This document shows, one piece after another, positions 50,381 to 61,990 of a stretch of DNA of 64,000 nucleotides. Source of the DNA: Ascidia mentula. Lineage: Eukaryota > Chordata > Ascidiacea > Phlebobranchia > Ascidiidae. The position numbers were made by a program, and so were the translations under genes. Position 1 is the first letter of the stretch. Each line of letters begins with the position of its first letter. Below the pieces are notes generated by a model that ran no database searches, was not told the DNA's origin, and saw only the letters and a list, made by a program, of their open reading frames with translations. Location: positions 11,227,001-11,291,000 of the forward strand of contig OX387199.1 of assembly GCA_947561715.1 (NCBI GenBank), written 5' to 3'.

Positions 50381-51500
50381 AGGAATATATGACGAAAAGT
50401 CATTTAGATGGAAAACGGCGCTTATGTACCATTTTATTTCGATATGAGCGTTTAGCTGATGCTGTACTCTATGCATAGGGCGATTTTCAGAAAAATATTA
50501 GTCCCGGAAAGTGTTTAAAGCGTCAAAAGAATTTCATCGTATATTATAGTTCGGTTTTAATTGTTGACGGAAAAAGTTATTTCGATGCAAAAAGGCGCTT
50601 ATGTACCATTTTATTTCGATATGAGCGGTTAGCTGATGCTGTACTCTATGCATAGGGCGATTTTCAGAAAAATATTAGTCCCGGAAAGTGTTTAAAGCGT
50701 CAAAAGAGTTTGATCGCATATCATATAGTTAGGTTTTAATTGTTGACGGAAAAAGTTATTTCGATGCAAAAAGGCGCTTATGTACCATTTTATTTCAATA
50801 TGAGCGTTTAGCTGATGCTGTACTCTACCTATAGGACAATTTTTAGAAAAATATTAGTCCCGGAAAGAGTTTAAAGTATAATTTAATTATTATCAGCTAT
50901 AATTCATTTTGAGCTAACAGCAGTGGAAGCTTGTTTTTGATGCGTTTATGACGTAATAGTCAACCGTTCAGCATTGCTTCCCTGTTGCTTTGATGACGGA
51001 AGAAGTCATTTCGATGGAAAACGGCGCTTATGTACCATTTTATTTTGATGTGAGCGTTTAGCTGATGCTGTACTTTATCTATAGGGCGATTTTTAGAAAA
51101 ATATTAGTCCCGGAAAGTGTTTAAAGCGTCAAAAGAATTTGATCCAATATCATAGTTCGGTTTTAATTGTTGACGGAAAAAGTCATTTCGATAGAAAACG
51201 GCGCTTATGTACCATTTTATTTCAGTATGGGGGTTTAGATGAGGCTGTACTCTACCTATAGGGCGATTTTTAGAAAAATATTAGTCCCGGAAAGTGTTTA
51301 AAACGTGAACAGAATTTCATCGCATATCATAGTTCGGTTGTAATTGTTGACGGAATAAGTCATTTCGTTGGAAAACGGCGCTTATGTACCATTTTATTTC
51401 TGTATGAGGGTTTAGATGATGCTGTACTCTAACTACAGGGCGATTTTCAGAAAAATATTAGTCCCGGAAAGTGTTTAAAGCGTCCCTGAATTACGTTTTT
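50381..51500 (-). repeat. Right array of ~178-bp units, inverted
   Basis: Six units lie in the opposite orientation to the left array, with the GTCCCGGAAAGTG core near 50501, 50679, 50855, 51106, 51284 and 51462. The third and fourth are separated by the longer spacer containing TTATGACGTAATAGTCAACC, which also occurs in reverse at about 40879-40990 in the left arm. The right arm has two more units outside this spacer than the left arm has, so the arms differ by unit number. Confidence 0.9.
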
Positions 51501-51739
51501 TGGGAACTATCTAATACGCTGTGATTTATGTCATATGAAGGAATATTTGGTGTGACATGGCATTTAAATGTTTGCCCTAATAATTGTTGTGACAATTGAC
51601 ATATAATTTGTTTTACCGGAATGACAGGATTATGCTAAACCTGAAGTAAAATTGAAAATATTATGTGAATGTTGTGGTAAGTGATGCGGAACGCTTTTTT
51701 AAATTTCTTTTTTTTTTATTTCGCCAGAATGACAATAGT

Positions 51740-51747
51740 GAAAAAAT
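51740..51747. repeat. Target-site duplication, right copy (8 bp)
   Basis: GAAAAAAT directly follows the last base of the right inverted terminus and equals the bases at 40474-40481. Confidence 0.75.
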
Positions 51748-54554
51748 TAGGGAGGCGGTTTGTTACCGACTTGGCATCATTCCATGTAGGCGTATACCGC
51801 AAGCCGACCGAAGTTGTATTGCATTCTGCAATAATGGCAGAAACATAAAACTAAAATGCTAAAAAGTTGAACTAAGTGAAGGCGACTGCTGCGATTGTTG
51901 GCATGTTTAAACACGTGTATTGTTATGCAATGATAAACCCGTAAAGTTCACTCGCACTGATGCGAAACCAATAATTAATTGTCACCAAACCAACATGAGT
52001 GTTGCAACAATGGAAAACCAAAAACCTGTTGTTAGTCAACAAAACTCCTTTGACGTGTACGTAATAAACAAAGGAGCTGAAGAAAATAGAGAAAAAAACG
52101 AAGACGAAGAACCACCCTTTGAAGAGTAAAATGTTTACCAATACACAGTGAAGATTAGACGCTACATTCCAAAAGATTGAATAAGTGACGATTTCATTTC
52201 CAGGAGCTTAACAGTAGCCTATGAATTGCATGCACAACGTGGAAACCATTGAAGCCTCGCACGAAATCAGTAAGGTTCCAATTTGGAAGATAAACTTACT
52301 GACGGACGGCCAAGCTGGTCGGCAACCGATAGCGAAGGTGAGCTGTATCGCAAAAATAGGGCATTGATTCGTCAGTAAATTTGAAAAGGTGCTTCAGCGC
52401 TTGGGTTAAACACAGACATAATTACTGGTAGCGCTGATGCAGTTAATGACTTGTCCAGGAAATGCGTTTTCATAACACGTATCCTGGCAAACCAAGGTGA
52501 TGTCTTGTGCAATGAAAATACAATGCCTTTTTTGTTGTCAATACAAATCCCAAATCTTCGAAGGAAGTCGTCACCAATTGCCTTCAGGGAGGCCGCATCT
52601 GTTTTCGCTGTTGTATAAAATCCCTTGAAGATTTAGTTGCTTTCGTAAGCATCTGCACAATATCGCAAACAAACGCTGATCTGTTTCATGTTTGCAGTGT
52701 CGGATGTTTATCTGTGATTAGAGAAAATATTAGCTTGTTTTGTGATAGAATTTCTGTGGATTGGGTCTTGTATTGGGGTACGTGTGATGTTAATTATAGC
52801 TGTCATATTATTTTTTATTTCGAGGAAAAGAAATTTTGTTGCATTGGCATCTTTAAAGTATTCATCAATCGTTGGATTGTGAAGTCGTATTACTAGCAGA
52901 AGCCTCTAGACATTACTTGATGTTTTTCAACGCGATATGCATGACAACACCCGCTGAAATAGTGGACGACATCGGTCGTGGCCAGTTTGTTGTTTTGCAG
53001 CTATTTTTCTTGATTAGAATCTAGTTTGCAAATATTGCAAGGCTCCTTAGATTCTAGCTGCCTAATGCAAGTTAATATTTTACGTTTACCAACCATTCTG
53101 TTTTGAGAACCAGGGACTGCTTTCAATTGCGTCATCTACATTGTGGTAAAGACGATTATTTGTTCGAGCCCATACGCAAGTAAAGCAATGAAATGTCCCA
53201 TCTTTATTATTCGCGATCCAATGGTACTGGTATTCAAGATAATTATTTCGGCATTTCGGCTGGAAGAGAACTTCGTTATTCAGGAAAAGTTTTGGCTTCA
53301 CTCACATCTGAAAACGCTTCTGTGCCCGCAGAAGACGGCGGCGTCCATACTGCTGGGTCAACCGCACTCTGATGTTGTAGGCATAGTTTTGAGTTACGTT
53401 GTCTGTCTATTCATATTATTTATTTCTGTGATCATCAAATATTAGTTTTGTTTTTCAAGTTTTGTCTAGTTTACTTTGTTTTTAGCAACACGTGTTAAGT
53501 TAGCTTAATCTCGATTTTTTCTTTTCATTTAACTTTCTTATATTCACTTTTATTTGTTTTGATTTCACTGCATTGACCTGTGGTTCTTAAAACTAAAATA
53601 AATGAAAACCTATCTATTACAGTGTATCCAGTGAAGGCACTTCTGTAAATTAAGTGCAATCACCCAATTTTCAGTTAAACTCGTTCTAACCTTAGCCCAG
53701 AAAGTCAAATCACAGATTCAGATCTTTTTCACTGTATCACAACCAGCCAAATAAGCTATAGGACTCTTCTAACTTGTACAATAAAATTCATAATTTCATA
53801 ATAAAAATGACAAAACTAGTATTGTACTATTACAGCGTCCGTCTGTAGCGACAAAGTGGCGTTTGTGGCTTTAAAATTCGCGTCATAACCATTGGCAAGT
53901 GTGTAACTGGGCGAGATCGCAATGAAGAACTTACGTACTAAAGCTGCAACGCACGAAGGTTCAGTAACCGTTAGTGTAGGTCACGCTGGATTGTTTTCTC
54001 TAACACTCGATGCATTTTTCGGTCAAAATTTTGGGTTATTTCCTGGTTGGAGTTGACTGTATGGCCTTAACGTTAACCGTGCATAGGCAATGTGGCGAAA
54101 TCATAACTATTCATTTCATAAGAAAACTTATTCCTATCAAGAGTTAAAACCACATTTGGCCTACACATGCTCAAACACAGGGGCCAATATTACATTTCCT
54201 CAGTAATCTCCTATCACACTTTTAACATCACTAATCCGCCCTTTCCTTTTTGCCGTCATACAATTGTATTTTTGTTATTTATAAGTTACTTATTTTCGTG
54301 TGTTTTATTGTTGCTTTTTTACGTTTTTATCGACAACGTCTTTGTCGACCCTACGCGAACCATAAATGACAAATTTATTTGTTAACAGGTGTGTGGTAAC
54401 ATCCTAAAACTGACTTTATTAATGCGACAAATCTCACAATTGTAATTAGTTCCACCAACATTGTATTTTTGTAAATTTATTTTAGTATCCCGTATATTTA
54501 CGCCGTGTATCATAAGTTTCTTTATACACAATTAATGGATCACATCATACAAAT
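51748..54554. other. Gene-free DNA between the large element and LOX gene 7
   Basis: Short frames occur (51920-52129 + strand; 53301-53086 - strand) with protein-like composition but no motif I can place. At about 54030-54110 there is a diverged copy of part of repeat R2 (GGAGTTGACTGTATG, then AACGTTAACCGT). The last ~150 bases match the 3' flank shared by the - strand LOX genes, with TTTATT at 54476-54481. Confidence 0.5.
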
Positions 54555-57500
54555 TTAAATATTTATATTTGTAGGGATTTTGTCTGGGAGTAAAAACCAA
54601 TAGGGGTAAGTGAGTGAAATATTCCTTTTGCTGAACTTCACACCCAGTTGTAGAAGTTCGGCCTTGAAGTCTTTCTGCATCTGTTTAACCTGTTGTTCCA
54701 CAAATAGATTCTCGACAAAGTCACCCAAAAGCTCCTGTAAATTTGTTTAAACGTTACTTTCTCTGCAGCAAATTTTGTATTGCAGTTACCTCATCTTGTG
54801 CGAATTGTGACAGAGCATACGCAAACGCTATCAGAATATTACTGACTGCAATTCCAGGAAGTGAGTTAAGGATACGACTTTCATCTGCCTGTAATATATG
54901 TTGGAAAGTTATGTATATTCTAATATGGGGAATACTTTGCTCACCTCTCCTTTTTTGTGAGGTGGCAACACCATGCTTGCTGGGGCATTTGGTATAAACT
55001 GATAAGTTTCCATTTGGCCGAAATTAACAGCTGCGTGTTGCACAGAACTTTGGAAGATAATTATTGTGCAGATATATACCTGAAAATTGAATCGTGAAAT
55101 TTCTTACAATGATTAATAGCTTTTTCTATTTCTTAAAATAATTTACCAATTCATCAATAGTTTTGATTTTGTCTGGCATTCCCCTGCTGTTTCCATCTTG
55201 CCAACCAAATCCCTCATTTGCCAAATCAGAAGCCCAACATTGGAGTTCAAAGTCGTTCACAACATCCTGTAATTCATGTTTGATAACAAAAAAGCCCCTG
55301 TGTACAGGAAAGCGTTACGAACCAGTTCGCTTTTGTAAAAGAACCTGATCACTTTATAGATATAAGATTTGACTGAATTCCACAGATCCAAGCCATCGTC
55401 ACGATAATGATAATTTGGCAACAAAGTTGGATCGTCCACGCCTAAGAAAAGCAATTACTTGATACTCGCAATGATTTATCAGTTATCAGCCTAAATTTCA
55501 CAGAAAGCACTTTTCACACATCAAATGGATAAGACCAAGAAAATCATAAATTACCTCTGGCTTTAAGGTTTTGTGGCAAGTCAACATCAGACAAATTGAA
55601 GTCCTTGAAGAAATAACGTACTGTATCAATGGCACCTAACATACAGGACGTGTTATTGTAACAGTTTTTTTACCAACCTGTGTGGCATTAATGTATAATA
55701 ACATACTCAGAACAATAGCTTGGTTGGCAAGTGAACCAGGTGGAATCAAAACTTTTCTTGCTTGTTCGTTGATCGAAGCGACCGCACTGAGGTGGGGTTT
55801 CAAAAGCTTGTAAAGCGGATGACTGAGCGGAAAATTTCGGAAAGTGGCAACGGAGAAAGTCTCTGACAGTCCATGGGTGAGCAAGAAGTGATATGTCCAC
55901 TAAAATTGAGGTTGTTTTTTTGAATTTTTGTTGTTTTCTTCAAACAATGATGTGTTGGATTTACCTCATGAATACAAGTCTGAGTTGTGCGAAAATACAT
56001 TTTTGCGAGCAGCCAGTCGTATTGGTTGTCATCTGGTGTAAATACCGATGTCGCGTCGTTAGGAACAAGTTGGATTGCCATTGGAATGAAATCACCCGAC
56101 GCATTGACGTGAAATAAACCGATGCAGTCTGCACAGTTGAACTTATCGGTTGATAGGAGACGATTGTTTCGTTCGATATTGGAGACGTATTGGTAATCAG
56201 CAATGTAAATTTTTCCCGCCTACACACAATTGTTATAAAAAGGAATACAACATTATATTGTTTACTTTAAACCAACCGTCATTTCTGAAGCAAGCGTTTT
56301 TTCTGCACCAAGTAATTTGTCCACAAGTGCCTGGGTTATATTGCAATAGCTTGGTAGCTTGGTGCATCGCTTGAAAGCTGTTGGTGATATTCCTGTCAAA
56401 ACTTGCCGCCCAAACTCAACATCTTTTTTCCAGCTATAAACAGAGTTAAATATATATTTTTATTAATGTAAGCACTTTTTGTCACTTACTCTTGAAAAAA
56501 TGGTGGATCCTTATACGCAGTCCCGACGTAAAGCAATCTGTAATCATCTATGGTTTTAATTGCTAACGGGCCTGTTAAATAAATATATATTTAGAAAACA
56601 AGCAGTTAAGTATTAAGTCGTTGCCCAACCTCGAAACAGATTCATGCCGGTATTGACCGCTAAACCCAACCCAGCCAAGCCACCACGAACGGCTTGACCT
56701 TTTGTGCCACTATAAAGACGTGGAAGACCTTTCACTGGATCTACATGAAGAAATCTTGCGATTCCCCACCCCAAGTCGGCATTAGAAGTTGGTTTCGGGT
56801 TCCATGGCAACAAATTCTTGTTGTATTTAATTTCATCCACGCGCAACTTTTGAACAGCAGCATTTGTCACATTTTGTGGAAGTGTCGCTGGAAACACATC
56901 AAAAAAATGCATTTTTGGAAATTATCAACAAAACAACTTAAAATGTTCTGTAAAAAGTTTTTCTGCAAAAGACTTGTATTGAAATGACATGTATTAAATT
57001 TTGCCTGAAAACGCTAAATTTAATTTTTGTTGTGTTTCTTATAAATCCAGCATTGGACAAATTTGAAATTAATCTGACACGTGACACGTGACAAATTGTA
57101 CGATTATACGTGTGATCGACATTTAGGTAAAAGTTTCAGCCATTAGATGAACATCAATGTCGCATAAGCTAATATATTTTGTTTAATTTTTACCTTTTCC
57201 CAAAGTAACAGAGACCTCATCGTTTTCCACCCACTTATATATTGGAAAATTGTACACGATTTGTTGGTGGTTTACGATTACGGAATCAACCATCCAATTC
57301 TTGTTGGAGCTGTTTCCCACCAATCCTGGACAAACAAACACAGTTATGTTTTTATTTTCTTCGTAAACTAGAAAAAATATATATGTTTCAAAAGTTTTTC
57401 GGTGTAAAAAATGCATTATATTGTTTTGTTAAAGATATTTAATTCATTTGTTTTGCGGTTAAATGTCGCAAGGCATAACCAAAGAAATAGACTCTCACGA

Positions 57501-59323
57501 AAAGTTAGAATGATCGGCGGTCCAACTGGTTTCCCACTATTGTTTTGGACCGTGTAATCTCTTGTTGCTCCAGCTTCAAAATCATTCTCAAAGAAATAGT
57601 CAAGCGTTTGCCAATCAGTCGAGTTTCCGTTGTTTCCGGTGATTTTAACTTGAACAGTCTCATTAGTTCCAGTCGCTTGGTATCGTCTGTTGGTCTGCAT
57701 AAAATTGTAACTTTAACAATAAAATTAACTGGTGGAAACAGTCAACCGGTTCGCTTTAAAATACAATCAACCTAGTAAATAATACCATTTGAGTTCACCG
57801 ATGGAGGTATATACGTGATTCACTCCTGTATATTATAATTGCTAACATTCATTAGGTGTAAATTCTTACAAGGTTTTTTTTTTTTTTTTTAATAAAAATT
57901 TTTTATTTTACACAAATACGCTACCACAACTCACACATAAGAAAAGGGAGCAGAGCGAAAAGGTAGAAAAAAAAACATGACAAATTACGTTGAATACTTC
58001 AGACAGTATGCGACCATTTAATTTTATGCAGGTATACAGTATTTCTTTTTTTTGCTAGGAAAAATTCACAGTTACGTAGATTGTTCAAAATATTCACAAA
58101 TTTCGTTAAGGTCGGGTTCGTTTCCGCGTACTTACTCATGTAAATCACATACCTGGCACATAACATCGCACAATTTAAAAAAAGTTTACTTGGCAAATCA
58201 GAATGAATACCAAATTGTTTTTCTACACGCGAACTTGAGCTCAGAATATATTAATTTTATGCCCACGCTTATGACATTAGGAACCCTAATATCCGGGACT
58301 TGCTGACAAGTGAATAGAAGGACGGAACTACGATTGTCTATGCATGTCAGATACTATTTCCTGCTTGGAGTTGACTGTATGATGTTAACGTTAACCATAC
58401 GCAGCGTGGCGAAATCATAACTATACTTGACAGTGGGAGTCCATGTACAATATTCTGGGCTACTTAACCGACTGCAGTTTTTATCACCTCTTCTCACCGT
58501 TTTTTAATCGCTTAGTCGTACAAACAAAGACAAACAAAACACGGTTCGCATTTTATGTGCAACAAATGCACTGTGCGCAGAAACGGCAGAAAAGAATAGA
58601 GAATTTAGATAAAACATTTCTGTCGGTGGTAAAGTTCATTTAATTTTATGCAAGTATACAGTATTTCTTTTTTGCTAGGAAAAATTCACAGTTACGTAGA
58701 TTGTTCAAAAAATTCACAAATTTCGTTGAGGTCGGGTTCGTTTCCGCGTACTTACTCATGTAAATCACATACCTGGCACATAACATCGCACAATTTAAAA
58801 AAAGTTTACTTGGCAAATCAGAATGAATTCCAAATTGTTTTTCTGCATCTGTTAAAATTAGATTTTGTCGTATTCTAGCACTTAAATATGAAATGACATC
58901 ATCCCAGTATACAATGACAATGGGGCACGTAAATTGTAAATTGTTACAAGGTGCATGTGACGAGACCTGTTAGGTGAAAAGCGTGCCATCTAGCGGTAGT
59001 TTATATATTTGATCAAGGTTGTGTCAATGTTTTTCCAGCTTTACTTGTTGCAATTTACGCATGTTTGGAAAACTCTCTAAAATGTCGACAATAAATTGCT
59101 TTTCTTTCAGAGAATTTCCATGATAGATAATTATTGTATTATATCTAAGTGCAATCCCACACAAAAATGAGTGTTACAATTCATCTCAGCTGTAATCTGG
59201 AACAACTAAAAATTGCTATCAGCACAAAAAGCATACTTTAAAACTAGAAGAATTTTAAACATGCAACAATACAACATGTTGGGATAAATCACTTACCGTT
59301 ATATTCAAGACGTATGTATCCAT
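54555..59323 (-). CDS. LOX gene 7: 5-lipoxygenase-like arachidonate lipoxygenase, 14 exons
   Basis: Exons in transcript order are 59323-59297, 57694-57499, 57325-57194, 56887-56630, 56571-56490, 56433-56277, 56219-55965, 55899-55707, 55635-55555, 55441-55323, 55266-55147, 55079-54945, 54888-54790 and 54734-54555, giving 677 residues. Exon 1 encodes MDTYVLNIT. Iron ligands are His368, His373, His555, Asn559 and Ile677, and the Coffa residue is Ala416. Small differences from genes 5 and 6 are VYICT for VRICT at the start of exon 12, ELLGD for VFLGD at the start of exon 14, and SEMT for SEMA at the end of exon 6. Intron 1 is 1.6 kb, far longer than in genes 4-6, because of the repeat block 58015-58850. 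Gene 8 lies head to head, 4.3 kb away. Confidence 0.92.
58015..58850. repeat. R1-R2-R1 repeat block in intron 1 of LOX gene 7
   Basis: R1 (about 58017-58226 and 58638-58850) starts CATTTAATTTTATGCA and ends near CAAATTGTTTTTCT; the two copies are direct and almost identical. Between them lies R2 (about 58227-58637), which holds GAACTTGAGCTCAGAATATA at one end. The layout, short direct terminal repeats around a short non-coding core, resembles a miniature LTR element, although R1 does not begin TG and end CA. A second R2 lies at 60263-60675. Confidence 0.75.
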
Positions 59324-60262
59324 GATAGTGTTTTAAATCAGTACAATCAACACTTACACTAATAACCTCGCCGTTGCCTCTGCTAAGTAAATATGTTTCC
59401 ACGCGTAGTTGTAAGGAACACATTCTTGTGAAAACGTTTGTAATTAACCACTAAGCAACGCAAACTTTATCGGGCGAGAAACAAAGTCAGTCTAAAACCG
59501 TTTATCTTGAGATTTTACAGTAAAGTTAATACGTTGTCGGTAAATGTTGCAAACACCTAACTGCTCTCTCTATACATAGGTTATTTAGCTGTTATGTGGT
59601 GTACATCCCAACGCACTAAAATGATACCACAATCCTTTGCGATAGATTCTCTCAGTTTCAAAGCCAACCATGGTGTTTTTACGAATAAAACCAGAGACAT
59701 TTTTAGGTCTGTGTCTTTATTAGGAACAACTGAGGTCCCAGACGTTCTACTTTCGCCTCCAGAACATTGCCTTCAGAATGCACAGCAAATGAACCTAACA
59801 GACCTGTGGTATTTATAGGTAACACAGGAACCGGTCCCCTGATGCACTTTTGACCGATTTGACCAAATCAGTTCCAACGTTTTTAAAGTGACTCGCAAGA
59901 GGAACAAAGAAAGGACATATTTTTAGGTCAAAGCATTGGCCCCGCATTATTTTTTTTCTAATCGGTCCTTGCTCTCGGTACCGAAAAAATTGCTTTGATA
60001 CAGATGCCGTGTTGATATTTACAAGTAGGTTTACAAATTTTATTTACAAATTTGTGTCGAAAATTGGCCGCAAAAATGAAAAAATAATTGAATTTAACGT
60101 ATAACCTAAGCACGTAATTAGGCAAATGGAGCGGTATAAGTTTGCCAACCACGCTGACGTCACACTAGACCGGTTCCCTCAACCATTTTAGTCCTCGGAC
60201 TATTTCTGTCATAACACAACCATAGTTCATATATATATACATGTATGGACTGCAGAACAACT

Positions 60263-60675
60263 ACACGCGGACTTGAGCTCAGAATATATTAATTTTATGC
60301 CCACGCTTATGACATTAGGAACCCTAATATCCGGGACTTGCTGACAAGTGAATAGAAGGACGGAACTACGATTGTCTATGCGTGTCAGATACTATTTCCT
60401 CCTTGGAGTTGACTGTATGATGTTAACGTTAACCATACGCAGCGTGGCGAAATCATAACTATACTTGACGGTGGGAGTCCGTACACAATATTCTGGGCCA
60501 CTTAACCGGCTGCAGTTTTTATCACCTCTTCTTGCCGTTTTTTAATCGCTTAGTCGTACAAACAAAGACAAACAAAACACGGTTCGCATTTTATGTGCAA
60601 CAAATGCACTGTGCGCAGAAACGGCAAAAAAGAATAGAGAATTTAGATAAAACATTTCTGTCGATGGTAAAGTTC
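60263..60675. repeat. Second copy of repeat R2
   Basis: This matches 58227-58637 in the same orientation over its full length, with a few substitutions, but lacks the flanking R1 copies. It begins CGCGGACTTGAGCTCAGAAT and ends near GATGGTAAAGTTCA, where the first copy runs into R1. Confidence 0.85.
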
Positions 60676-61409
60676 ACCAAAATCTTTCAAGAACTCTTTA
60701 GAATCCGCGAACTCGAACTTGAGAAACATTGCACTATACTTTTCATGTTTTCAATTGACAAAAAATGTGACGTCATAATGCTGTACAATTTCAGTCTTTC
60801 TGTCAAACGCTTCGTGTCGCATGCAGCGTGGGTAAGGTTGCTGTTAACCAGGATTCTATTTGAATTAGAACTTGGCTCAAAACTTCTAGGGTTATTTTTT
60901 CATTGCGTGTATCTGTGACCAACTGGGCGGTTAAACGTATGTTGCAACGTCTTGCTAAGGTTTAGCACCGAACGTCACGCAAAGTGATATTTCCGCAGTA
61001 AAACTCCCCTTAAAACTACCCCATGGTAACTGACTAATTCAGGTGAAAATTTTTTTAGTGAACAAAAACAGGCATTTGAACATGGTTTCTGCACAATTAT
61101 GTTTGTGCAAGAATCATCACCACAACTGTTCACTAACAAACATAATGAAGCATGAACGGTCTTTAGGCCTACATACAGCTCCTGCTTACTGCAACGCAAA
61201 GGAACTTGTGAAAATAAAGAGATAACGTTTTGCCAAATAATATTTGTATTACGTCACACAACTGTTAAATCGCTACCTTCTTTCAGGGGCAGAAAATTAC
61301 GCAGATAGTAAAATAAGATAAATGTAATCCGTGATTAACATCTTTTGAAGATGTACAGAATACACGCGTATTCGGATATTAAAGAAATATTTATTACAGT
61401 TATCTGGTG

Positions 61410-61990
61410 CAGCGATGTCTGACCCGCGGGCCTCATGTGGCCCAATTAGGGAATGTATGCGGCCCGACACTGCATGATTTACGAACGTCAATTTAAGTCC
61501 CACGGTAAATAATAAAAATAAATTGAACCTACCTTCACCAATCAAAACCTTGCTTGTTTATTATTCACAGATGCGATGATAATCTTTATCTACCTGTTGA
61601 CATTGGCAATGTGAACAAAAATATTGAAAAACAACTCTAAAAAATAACTTAAAAAAGAAAATAAATGACTGAAATCAATGTATGTTTAGTATGCGCCTTC
61701 AAGAAGGCATCATCAATATTGCGTATTTCGCATTTTGTTCGGACACCGCCAGTCGGACGACAGCGCGCAAAATTCTCTCTCGGCACACCATGTACAAACA
61801 CAGAAAATATTTGGATGCAGCCCAGATTTAAAATGAATCCAAATACTTTATGACGTAAAATTGTTTATATTGATCGTAAAAAATCAGAAAACGCGTGAAT
61901 CCTAACGAAAAAGCGAAGAGCATTCGTTTGATTTTGACCAAACACAGAGTATGTAGAGAATGTCAACATTCGGATTCGGCCCGGCACATC
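61410..61990. mobile_element. hAT-like non-autonomous fragment
   Basis: The left end CAGCGATGTCTGACCCGCGG, followed by GCCTCATGTGGCCC, is typical of hAT MITEs whose ends contain GGCCCGC and GTGGCCC motifs. A partly matching GGATTCGGCCCGGCACA lies near 61973-61989 and may be the damaged right end. No transposase is present. Confidence 0.35.

Larger units (their letters stand above)
40482..51739. mobile_element. Large Foldback-like element with inverted repeat arms and gene cargo
   Basis: The two ends are reverse complements: the left starts ACTATTGTCATTCTGGCG and the right ends with its complement. The outer ~260 bases (40482-40740 against 51739-51480) agree with only a few differences. Inside each end lie ~178-bp units pointing inward, in different numbers on the two sides, as is known for Foldback elements of Drosophila. 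The exact 8-bp duplication GAAAAAAT flanks the whole 11.26 kb. Between the arms are a sulfotransferase-like gene, two further units at 46325-46640, and unassigned DNA. I see no clear transposase, so movement would depend on one supplied elsewhere. The superfamily is not settled: 8-bp duplications occur in hAT, P and others. Confidence 0.78.

Noticed and set aside
57871..57890. Poly-T tract as a LINE tail
   Set aside because: No reverse transcriptase or target duplication is associated with it; it is only simple sequence in an intron.
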